Below, in pieces: positions 23,391 through 32,642 of a stretch of 64,000 nt of DNA (position 1 is the first letter of the stretch; each line of letters opens with the position of its first letter). The notes beneath the pieces were generated by a model that was given only the letters and a program-made list of their open reading frames with translations, ran no database searches and was not told where the DNA came from. Both the position numbers and the translations under genes were made by a program. The DNA lies in assembly GCA_018398805.1 (NCBI GenBank), contig JAGFBZ010000817.1, positions 1,320,001-1,384,000 on the forward strand. Reading direction: 5' to 3'. Source of the stretch: Hirundichthys speculiger (Eukaryota > Chordata > Actinopteri > Beloniformes > Exocoetidae).

Positions 23391-24879
23391 GAGCTAAAAT
23401 CAGAGAAGTTGGATAATTCCACTGTGATGCCACAAACACTGTGACTCAAATGGCTGACATGTTTTTGGACTCATTTTTAAAACACACACATATATGCTCT
23501 CAAGGACATAAAAATATGTCCTCTTTTATGATAAAATATTCAAATGTTGTGTATTTACATTCAGTAATGACCTTTCCATTTTTATTGTTAGAGGCAGTTT
23601 GCCATTTTCATCATGAATTCAAATGAGTCAAAGTCGTGCAACACAAAAAAAAAGTGATAGTGGACAGAAAAATAAACATTTTCCTCACATATTCTCTTTG
23701 TTAGAAAAGCCTTTGGAAGTGCGCTGCTGATGTAAACTGCATCAAAAGGCTTACTGAGCTACATCAAATCAAAAGCGCCTCGATCTTTAACAGTACAAAG
23801 CCTCTTAAAAGACTGATGAGATCTCGGGTTGGGTTTTACATTTAGAAACAAGTTAAATGAGCTGATCTGAACCGGTAACATCTAACATACTCTACATTCT
23901 CATACCACACTTGTTTACAGACAAAAGGCAATAACCCTAACTCACTGGCGCACACACACACATACACACACAGTCACAAATAAATCCAAACAGAAAGTTT
24001 TGAAACACTTGAACGCTCCAGCAAAAACTTCAGTTAGAAAGTGAAAAATGGTTCCTTAAACACTATCTGTCTCTAGCGCGAAAAGTCCTGAAACAGCAAT
24101 ACAAGATCCCAGCACTGCGCTCCCTCACACACACTCTTTCAATCACTCCAGCAGAACTGCTGAAGCAAACAGAATCTCTCTGGCCTTTTCAGCCAAGAGC
24201 CCATTTCCTTATGGACCAAAGCGGCACACATGACGTGGTGTCCAACTGGCTCATGAAAATGCAGAATCTCTATGGAAATGCGGCAAACATGACTGTGCAT
24301 GTGTTTTTTCCAACTTTAATGTAGCAGTGATTATACACGACTTCATGCATGTGCTTACAAAAGTCTATTTAACTTCAAAAACACACATATACACATATAC
24401 TGAGTTAAATATATTGGTTTATATATATATATATATTAGAATAATGAGATGGGAGAATGCAGTGAAAAAAGCAGAGACCTGCTGCTGCTGTTAATGGGAG
24501 TAGAGGACAAGAATAAGAGGGGGAGAGGGCGCCAAAGCACGTGAAGTCTATCTGCACTCCCTTAGGAGTTGCTACTAATTACTGTCTCATCAGCAGAGCA
24601 GAAGCCACTCTTCCAGCTCCGTTTCATTGAGCTGGAAGGCCAAATGGCACCAAAACATTGTGTGTTTTTGTATTCGCCAGAGAGCAACAGAGGAAGGACG
24701 AGAGCAAATGAAATGCGCTGGTCTCAGACACAGAAGATAGAAAAAAATCTGGGTGAATGCATGTGCACAGTTCACTCACACTTCTATAGCAAAGCGTTGA
24801 AATCCAAATAATCAGAGCTGCAGACTGAAATCATTTAGCTGCATTTCCTTGCAATTTTTTGTAATCCAACAAAATCTTA
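23391..24879. other. spacer with candidate conserved block
   Basis: No gene is supported. Short (CA)n occurs at 23950-23972 and (TA)n at 24421-24436. The stretch 24170-24310 contains TGGCTCATGAAAATGCAG and CTATGGAAATGCGGC. These POU/octamer-like sequences, in an otherwise repeat-free block, may be regulatory. Confidence 0.3.
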
Positions 24880-25030
24880 CAACCCCAGTTTCTAAATCTA
24901 GTTTAAATCTCATGAACGCATGTTTTATTCACAATAAAGGGATGTTTGACCGTATCATAAAATGTTAGCAAATGTTGAATTTCATGGCAACGACGTCTCA
25001 AAAAAGGTGAGACACAAAAATAAACAACTA
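24880..25030 (+). mobile_element. Tc1/mariner-like element, 5' end only
   Basis: After TA at 24878-24879 the sequence opens CAACCCCAGTTTC and continues through GTTTTATTCACAAT, AATGTTGAA and ACGTCTCAAAAAAGGTGAGAC. These are the 5' untranslated marks of the family represented at 5279-6634. The transposase part is absent. A 3' end of the same family in the same orientation lies at 28385-28803. The two could be halves of one element stretched by later insertions, or two separate truncated copies. Confidence 0.75.
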
Positions 25031-26123
25031 CAGGAAGATGAACTACACTATATGATAGAAAATATGACTATTTAATGTGTGGTAGGATTTGTTTTCTGTC
25101 TGAATTAAAGCCAGTAAGTCTCATCCACTTGCCTCACCTGAGGGCTGGTGGGTCGTTGCAGTCTTCAGTGACTAGTTCACCTATCTGGCGGGGTGTTTTA
25201 GATGTTTTGGTGTCATGAATCAACGTGGGAATGATTGTGAAAACCACCTGTGACCACGAGTGCACAAACCTTTTGGAGAAACTTTGGCATCTTTGCCGTC
25301 TCCGTAAAGACGACTAACCAAGCCTGATTTGAATGAATCAAAAACACTAAAGCCAGCACTACAAGTTTGTAGCACTAAGTATATTGTACTATACAACAGA
25401 CTCCCTGCTGTCCTGTGAGCGTGAAGTGTCAGATAGTGAGAAGAAGCGTGCAAAATATTAAAGGTCATCCTGGCAGATGGTAAAGCAGACAATGATGTAA
25501 TGAGGATCCTTGCTTCGCTGGCAGTGAGTGTTTCTCAACCACATGGCCACTTTACATCTAGGTGGTTTTACAATATAACAAATTCTGCCACAAAGACATT
25601 GATTTCAACTGAGAAAACCAAAAAAAAGGGCCCTGTTGGGAAATTGCAACATTGAAGGGTGAAGAACTGGTTCCTGCACAGTCATTTGTTGACCATTTTT
25701 TTTTTTTTTTTTTTTTTGGAGGTTAAGGGGTGAGTGAATGAGCTTTGTCCAGCTTCCATCTGTCTTACAAGAAAGGAGCTCATAGGCACTGGGGAGGAAT
25801 GGGATGAGTCGGACCACAAAGCCAGCGGCTCTGACAGATCCCTATCTGTGAGCAAATACTGATACAAAAACCAACAGAGGGAGGGAAAGATTAAAGAAAA
25901 GAATTGCAGACATTTAGTTGTCCCTTCTGCTGTTGTGATCTGACCTGAGACAGGAGGCAGTACTATATGTTTGGCCCTGCCAGACTGGCGTCACTGAGAT
26001 CATCTTACTCTACAGGGAACCACGTGGTTTGGCACAGGACGCATAAACAACAGGAAATGTGGGACTAAATCAAAAAATGCTTATCGCTTCCCTACTAAGA
26101 GGGATTAGAGCAAGGAAAAGAAA

Positions 26124-26154
<31 letters not shown>

Positions 26155-28221
26155 GCTGTTGCTCTGGCTTCTATCCCATGCTTTGGCTTCACAAAAACAC
26201 ATGTAAAATAACACATCTGGGTACATGTGATGACCTCCATAGAGTTCATAAAATACGATAAGATAAACACATATGATAAGATGTATTTAGGTGCATCAAA
26301 TAACCAAAAACTGAATCATATTGCAAACCATTCTGGATTTAGCCGAATGGTCAAATTTGTCATTCTGATTATAGATTTACACCAACATATTGGGAAATAG
26401 ATTGTTGGCTTATCGGTTTACAAGACTGTTTCACAAGATACATGTCACACCACATAAATAAGAACATTTTGGAGTTATTAAGAAGTTCATTTTGTCACAG
26501 ACTCGCTATAGCAATCTACTTCCAGCAACTGCGGTAAGCTAGGAGAGTGGGGGCTTTGTCAGACTGGGTTAAGAGGATGGTGAATGCTCATATCAAACTC
26601 TGAGGTTGATGGAAAAAAGCCAGTTCCCAAAATGCTGGCATATACCTTTCAGACGCACTGTTCATTTCACATTTCACGCAGATATTCAATCTTCCATCTC
26701 ACCATTATTATCTCTAACTTTAACCATATTTTTAATAATAAAGCAAATAAGAAAGAGACCCTATAATGAATTTGAACTAAAGATGAGTGACCATATCAGC
26801 CAGATCATTTTAGGTACTACATCTATCCAATCTAAAATGATCATATTCAGAAAGAAAATACAATATAGTCATATATTCTTCTTCTCGAAACCTTGGTGTT
26901 TTAACTCAGTTGGAATTTTATGTACATTTTGTTATGTTACAGATAAAAACACCAGGAAATGTATTCTAATCCTGCAGTATTCATCATCTGAGGATCTATT
27001 AATCCAGATCAAAATCCTCTCATCTCCACACCATCCATCAGACTTGCTACTAAAATTACTATTTGATAATAACTGCAGATTCCTCCCTCTCTTCAGTTTC
27101 TGAGGCATGCAATCATAACCAAGCAACTCGACGGCCGTGAATGAGCTTCAGCATAATAGGAGTGAGTCAGTCCCAGTTGTGCCCCTGAGTCAGAGCGAGA
27201 GAAAGAGTCAGAGGGCATCAACACCCTGCAGCCATGCATGTTAATGAGGCCGTCTGTTGCATGCAGAAGCCTAATGAATTACGGCTCGGACCTCACCTCT
27301 CTGTTCTGCTGTCAGACACCTCCACATAATGATGAACAGAGCTCTACACCACATGATGCTCCTCTGCCCCTGCTAAATGCCAGAGCAGCAATTTTGTGTC
27401 AAAGGGTTATGGGGTGGTTTTGACCAATGAGGCTTGTGGAAAGACTAGAAAGTATTCAGCTGCAGTACATTATTCATTCCTGTATGCTGGAGCTGGGAGT
27501 GACTGAAAAGAGAGAGAGAAAGAGTCATGCGTCATGTGAAAGCACCTGTAAAATGCCGGTCCTTGAGCCAGACTTGAATGATGTAATCAAGATGTGAAGG
27601 CTGCCTCCCAGCTCTTTTGCATTTTTTTTTTTTACATTATATTACTGACTCATTACTAAGACTCGTTTCCTGCATGAATACGTGTCCTATTTGTACCTTC
27701 CCCCACTACCAATGGAATATTTTGTTTGATGTGATTTCCTTTTTATTTATTTTTTTATTCTGAAAACTCCTCATGTTTAGCTGATACTCGTTTTATTCTC
27801 TGTTTTGCATTCATTGAGGCCTCAAGCACTTTTGTGGCTCCCCCATTTCGGTTTGCCTCCAGCGAGAGCATACGAAGACCAACATGAGTAATAGCAGGTG
27901 GAAGGAAGAATAAAAGGAAAGGAAGCTGTCTGGATGCAAATGTTTCTGTCTCTGCTCTTACACAGACATGGACGTGAGATCTGCAGCTGTGATGACAGAC
28001 ACAGAGTACGAGCAGGGAAAACCTCCGAATGACCTCACAGTTGAATTGTACTGTATTTGTTTACTGTCTGTCTATCTATATGGGAAATCAGATCCATCAA
28101 CCATTAACAGTTAAGTTGCAGAAATGTAAATATACAGATTTAAAGTCCAACCAAACTGACATGTTTTTATATTCCAATGATGAAACCCAACAGCAGTGTG
28201 AGTTTCATGATTAATGCTTCA

Positions 28222-28256
<35 letters not shown>

Positions 28257-28384
28257 TCTTACATTGGAAAGGATTTTCTAGAAACACTAAAACCTTTTAT
28301 TTCCCACTGTCTGGTTAAGCTGGAGAAGATGTGAAAATCTTACACATCTGAAAAGGAACGATCAACATTGTAACATTGTGAAGA
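25031..28384. other. spacer with homopolymers and a candidate conserved block
   Basis: No exon is supported. The longest frame in the window (165 codons at 26606-27103) has no motif and AT-rich codon use. Homopolymers include T at 25696-25717, G at 26124-26151 and A at 28225-28256. The block 27120-27430 contains CATGCATGTTAATGAGG and GCCTAATGAATTACGGC and could be conserved non-coding sequence. Confidence 0.35.
26124..26151. repeat. poly-G run (28 bases)
   Basis: An uninterrupted guanine run. Such runs are slippage-prone and often have uncertain length in assemblies. Confidence 0.97.
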
Positions 28385-28803
28385 AGGTCCAGGACAGAAA
28401 TGGGACAACATTCCTCTCCTAAAACTCTACAACTGGTCTCCTCACTTCCCAGATGTTTACAGACAGTTGTGAAAAGAAGAGGAGATGCTGAATAAATGGT
28501 GAACATTGCCCTGCTTCAACCTGTGCTGCTGCCATCATAGTTAAAATGAACTAATATGTATTTTATTGTGCCTATTTTATTATGAAGCACTTGGTGACTC
28601 ATGTCCCAGAAAAGTGCTACATGAATAAACGTTACTTACGACTATTTTCCATGAAATTGTAAAATGTCTCAGTTTCGACATTTGATAATCCTTTATGTTC
28701 TGTTGAGAATAAAATATGGGTTTTCGAGATTTGCATTGTATCATTGTATTCTGTTTCTATTTACATTCTACACAGTGGCTCAACTTTTTTGGAATTGGGG
28801 TTG
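28385..28803 (+). mobile_element. Tc1/mariner-like element, 3' end, with nested insertion
   Basis: The left part matches the end of the transposase gene (ATGGGACAACATTCCTCTCC, then GGTCTCCTCACTTCCCAGA). The right part matches the 3' untranslated region (CCATGAAATTGTAAAATGTC) and closes TTTGGAATTGGGGTTG followed by TA. In the family these parts are continuous. Here they are split by about 85 bp resembling an L2-type tail. The coding remnant has lost all catalytic residues. Confidence 0.85.
28556..28640 (+). mobile_element. L2-type 3' tail nested in a Tc1 copy
   Basis: TATTATGAAGCACTTGGTGA, GTCCCAGAAAAGTGCTAC and ATGAATAAACGTTACTTAC resemble the 3' terminus of fish L2-type retroposons. It interrupts the Tc1 3' untranslated region between AATGAACTAAT and GACTATTTTCCATG, so it arrived after the Tc1 copy. 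The near-repeat of ACTAT/ACTAAT at the two joints may be a short target duplication. Confidence 0.6.
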
Positions 28804-28809
28804 TATGTA

Positions 28810-29170
28810 AGCAGCATGGTGGCTTGGTGGTTAGCACTGTTGCCTCACAACTAGAAGGTTCCTGGTTTGAACCTCAGCAGGGGTCTTTGTGTGTAGAGTT
28901 CGCATGTTCTCCCCGTGCTTGCCTGGGTTTTCTCTGGATACTCCGGCTTCCTCCCAAAGTCCAAAGACATGCATGTCAGGTTAATTGGTGGTTCTAAATA
29001 GGAGTGAGGGAGTAATTGTGAGTGTGAGTGGTTGTTCATCTACATGTGGCCCTGTGATGGACTGGAGATCTGTCCAGGGTGAACCCCTGCCTTTCACCTG
29101 AGGAGAGCTGGGATAGAGTCCAGCAGATCCCCGTGACCCTAAATAAGACATAGATAATGGATGGATGGGT
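28810..29170 (+). mobile_element. tRNA-type SINE-like element
   Basis: The head GCAGCATGGTGGCTTGGTGG has an A-box layout and GGTTTGAACC about 35 bases on is a B-box, together an internal polymerase III promoter. The body then carries widely shared fish phrases: GCATGTTCTCCCCGTG, CAAAGACATGCATGTCAGG, GGTTAATTGGTGGTTCTAAA and GGACTGGAGATCTGTCCAGG. It ends AATGGATGGATGGG. It begins six bases after the end of the Tc1 copy, and the flanks GGGTTGTATGTA and GGGTTGTGTGTG are similar enough to be a decayed target duplication. Confidence 0.75.
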
Positions 29171-29522
29171 TGTGTGTGTCTTTGTGTATTCATGATGATG
29201 ACATGCTTAAAAGGTAAATGCACGCATCCCATATGTTCCATCAGGTCTGAATGTGCTCACAGTGAATTTAAACGCATTACAGTCATCAAAAAATACTTAT
29301 CCTACTCTGATGAAAGAGATTTTGTTGCCTCAATCACATAAAATAAGTTAAAAAAAAAATACACAAAATAATGTTTACTGACTTGGCAGCCCATTTTTTG
29401 GCATGATCCATTTTACTAATAGATTAATCAAAATGCAACACATGAACTAAAAAAAATCAAGTGACATGGTTATATCTTGTACCAAAAATCTGGACTCCAA
29501 CATAGGGATAAGAACTACTCAC
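29171..29522. other. short spacer
   Basis: No feature is recognised. If the candidate exon above is real, this is the start of the intron toward the 21.9-kb exon. Confidence 0.35.
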
Positions 29523-29682
29523 TTGCCTTGCCCCCCTCCACCCCCAGTTCCCAGCAGTACCTGCACCTGTGCTTTCAGTGTGAAATTCAGCACCCCCAGC
29601 TGTGCGTTGAAGCAAAAATCCTCCAGACATGAGTTTGCACACCTCATCCGGCTCTTAGCAAACAGCATCCCAGACTTAAACT
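29523..29682 (-). CDS. candidate internal coding exon, protein unknown
   Basis: On the minus strand TGCTTTGTCTTTGGTTAG gives an acceptor and GGCAA|GTGAGTAG a near-consensus donor. The 160-nt segment between them is open and begins FKSGMLFAKSRMRCANSC. It continues through LNFTLKAQVQVLLGTG and ends in a glycine run. Codons such as CTG, GTG, CAG and AAG dominate, unlike the surroundings. It starts after one base of a split codon and leaves two bases, which joins in frame with the 21.9-kb exon. I cannot name the family. The open frame also continues upstream of the acceptor, so chance cannot be excluded. Confidence 0.35.
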
Positions 29683-31714
29683 CTAACCAAAGACAAAGCA
29701 CACATAATTCCTTGCCAGCCATCCATCCAGCCCAGGAGCTGCACGTAATGATTTCTCCATCACTTAGCAGCATGTGTCAACAGTATCCGACAGCTCCATT
29801 TTGATCAACATTTCGGTGGCCGAAAGGCTGCCATTTCTCCAAATGTATCAATAATGTTGCCCCTCAGCCACATTCTTCTACTTCTCTAAAAGAGGACCGT
29901 ATCTTTGCTAACACAAAACACAAAAGGAAAGAGGGAGGAAAAAAATGTGTTTGGTTCCCAGTTGCGGTAGGTTTTTCTGCTGTTTTTTTCCTTCTCCAAC
30001 ACTTTTTTTTTGTACACCCTCTGTGTAACACACAAGCGGCACATACAGACCCCCCCTCCAAAAAAGAAAGGAAAAAAAAACAAAACAAAACAGGATGCAT
30101 TATTGCTCTCTGTCCATCACATTCAACTCCTGAGCCTTTAGTGTTGGATTCAGTGAGAATCTGTGAGGCCTCTGGATCATCGCTGCTGCACTCACAGTCC
30201 TCTACCATCCGCCCCCTTCCTCTCCTCCACCGCCTGGTTGCCAGCCTCAGTCCTGCTCTCATTTGCAGAGCGCCAGTGACAAGCGGTGACGCGATTGGTC
30301 AGCACATGCTCTGGATATGACATCATCCCAGGGTCTTGTTGGGGGTGCAGATATCAGAGATGCGCTTTGAGTGACTGGCAGTTTCAGCAGCGTGTGGAGT
30401 ATCGCATTAGAATCGTCACAGAGCTCGAGGTGCAGGACAGACGGCAGAGATGAAAAGGAGGGTTTTAATGATTTGATCCCCCACATCGCAGGCATTTTGT
30501 TGCAAAGGAAAAACTTGTTAAGATATCCCTGAGCTACAGAAATGCATTTGTGCCAAGTGCAACAGGAAACAAAAGGGACAACTAACAGTGGTTGGCTTTT
30601 TTTCTCAGTTTTTATACAGATTTAGTTTTAATTCAGATCTGACACATGCATGGAGATGGAAGAGGTCACATTGTTTCCATAAGAATTTGAGATTCAAGTC
30701 GACTATAATTTGTTTGGTTAAGTGTGAGAAGTTTGACACTTAAATGCACTTCAGATCAGAAAATTGTCATACCTACACTAATTTTAAAAAATATATTTTT
30801 TTTTAAAAATTACAAAGTAGAAAATGCAACAATAATGACAATGTTAAGACAGAATTTCTTGCAAGCCATTATCGATGTTTTTAATGTCCTCAATCTTGTC
30901 TTAAAGTTAAACAGAAGCATGACATCAGTTCATCTAACCTAACTTTTCAGAGAGAACTTTCTTTTTATGTTTAATTTGCTTGTTTTTTTACTTCCTGTTA
31001 CTAATGAGCTTATCTGGTTGTTATTAGAGAAACCTCAGGACCCGAGCGGGCCGAGCGTTCAGTGATTCACCGTGCTCTGGTGAGATGGATGCTCCATTAT
31101 GGGAAGAAAAAACAAAAAACAAAATTAAAGATCAGACAAACATTTTAATCTTCCTTTCTCCTTTAAACAAGGCTGTCAGGGATATCAGCAACCCATCTGA
31201 TCCAGGGCAGAAGCAGTTCTCAAGCCTAATTACACCCCTCCCCTTTACAAAAAAAAGACCCAGACACAGTTTATTTCATTTACACGATGACCTTCAAACA
31301 GCACAGAGCAGTCCCGCTGTCTCACTGTGGACGGATCTGGCTCTGAACATGAAGCACGCTGCATGTCACCACTGCCAAAATGGCCTTGGAATGACTTCGC
31401 TGCTTCTTCCTGCTTTGTATGGCCACCTGTGATGCTGCCATCACATGCTGCTCACATTTATCTAAAGTTCTTTTTCTCTTGTTTCGTGTGAAATGTGTCT
31501 CCTACAACTTCATTCATTTGCTTTGTGAAATGTGAAAGCAATTTTAGAGCTTAAGATATGAACAGCATCTGGCTGGAGTTAATTTTTACAATCGGTTATT
31601 GATGACAGAAGAATGTAAATCAAGATGCAGATGCTAATTTAATTTAGTCTTGGCTTTAAACATTTCCATTCATCCATCTATTCATTATCTATATCTGCTT
31701 ATTTTTCCTCTGCA
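29683..31714. other. spacer, nothing firmly recognised
   Basis: A GC-richer patch at about 30120-30480 has open frames on the minus strand (up to 132 codons), but these run into A/T-rich low-complexity sequence and have no motif. No repeat family is recognised. The C tract CCCCCCTCC near 30050 is minor. Confidence 0.35.
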
Positions 31715-32216
31715 GGGTAAGGTATTGACCACCTCGTTTCCGTGGCTGTCTGGGAGAATCTCCAGACGCACCAGGCCACCTTGCCCCAGCTCCTTGCCCT
31801 GCCAACCCTCGAGTCACTCGGGGCCGACCTGGTCAGGTGGAGGGCGGAGCTGGCGGCGCTAACATCAGCGTTAAAGGAGGTTCCCGGTGCCGTTCCATGC
31901 GTCCCCGTATCAGAGGCGGTCGACGCGCCTTCACCTTCCCGTGTCTCCGAGGCGGTCGATGCGCCTTCACCTTCCCGTGTCTCTGAGGCCGCCTCGTCGC
32001 CTACTGCTTCCCAGCTGCCACTGCTGTCCGCCTGAACTCTTGTTGTCTGGCCTGGAGGTCTAGTGACTGTTATTTGGTTTCCTTTTTGTGGTTCCCTGCC
32101 TTCCCGCCCCCTCAGCCCTCCCTGCTCTGCTCCCCTTTCTCGGTTCGATTTTGTTTGTGTTTAGGACCGTCTGGGAGCCGGTCCTTGGGAGGGTGTGTGT
32201 GTGTGTGTGTGTGTAC
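31715..32216 (+). mobile_element. LTR-retrotransposon 3' internal remnant
   Basis: A CpG-rich open segment (31742-32035) is unlike its AT-rich surroundings and encodes about 98 residues. It has a charged helical part (ADLVRWRAELAALTS) followed by a Pro/Ser-rich tail with a 12-residue tandem repeat, SEAVDAPSPSRV, given by a 36-nt DNA repeat at 31913-31984. It stops at 32035 and is followed by pyrimidine-rich sequence and a (GT)n tract up to the LTR boundary. Its place immediately upstream of an LTR suggests the 3' end of a retroelement internal region. It could instead be a co-inserted unrelated repeat. Confidence 0.45.
32193..32214. repeat. (GT)n microsatellite
   Basis: About eleven GT units abut the LTR start. 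A degenerate GTGTAT repeat follows inside the LTR at 32249-32271. Confidence 0.95.
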
Positions 32217-32642
32217 TGTCATGGCTTGGTCGGCCATAGCAGCCCTGTGTGTATGTGTGTGTATGTGTGTCAAGGTGGCATCTCTCCGTGTCTTTAGTGG
32301 TTCCTGTTTTACTTTGAAAGGTCTGTTTTGTCTTCATTGTTTTCTGCTTTGCTTCCTCCCTCTTGTTACCTTGATCCTCTGCACCTGCCTCTCGTTTGTT
32401 CTTCTGTGTATATAAGTCTTGTCATTTCCCCTGTCTGCGTGGGTCTATTCGTCTTTGTGGAATGTTACGCGTTTTGCGGTTCTGCCTGTTCCCCTCTCGT
32501 CATCTCCCTGGACTTTCAGTTAAGTTTGCATTGTTTTTTGTGTGTTTTTGGATTTTTGTGTTTTTGGATTTTTTGGAAATAAACCTTTTGGCTTTCTACT
32601 CCTGCTCTTGGGTCCTCCCTCTAACACCCAGACAACATGACA
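32217..32642 (+). mobile_element. long terminal repeat (426 bp), solo or 3' LTR
   Basis: The segment begins TGTCATGG and ends CATGACA, so its termini are inverted 7-mers of the TG...CA type. It contains a TATA-like GTATATAAG at 32407-32415 and AATAAA at 32578-32583, spaced as promoter and polyadenylation signals of an LTR. The T-rich U5-like end GGATTTTTTGGAAATAAACC is typical of fish Ty3/Gypsy-like LTRs. No second copy lies in the window and no flanking target duplication is seen (GTAC versus CCCA). That fits a 3' LTR whose partner was deleted. The superfamily assignment is inference. Confidence 0.6.

Noticed and set aside
26606..27103. Longest open frame in the window (165 codons)
   Set aside because: AT-rich codons, no motif, no splice or promoter context. 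Frames of this length are expected by chance in 64 kb of AT-rich DNA.
28810..28880. tRNA gene
   Set aside because: A- and B-boxes are present but the cloverleaf and acceptor pairing are not, and the sequence continues as a SINE.
29864..30262. 132-codon minus-strand frame considered as a first exon
   Set aside because: The first third looks coding-like, but the rest is T-rich low complexity, and neither a donor site nor a homologue could be supported.
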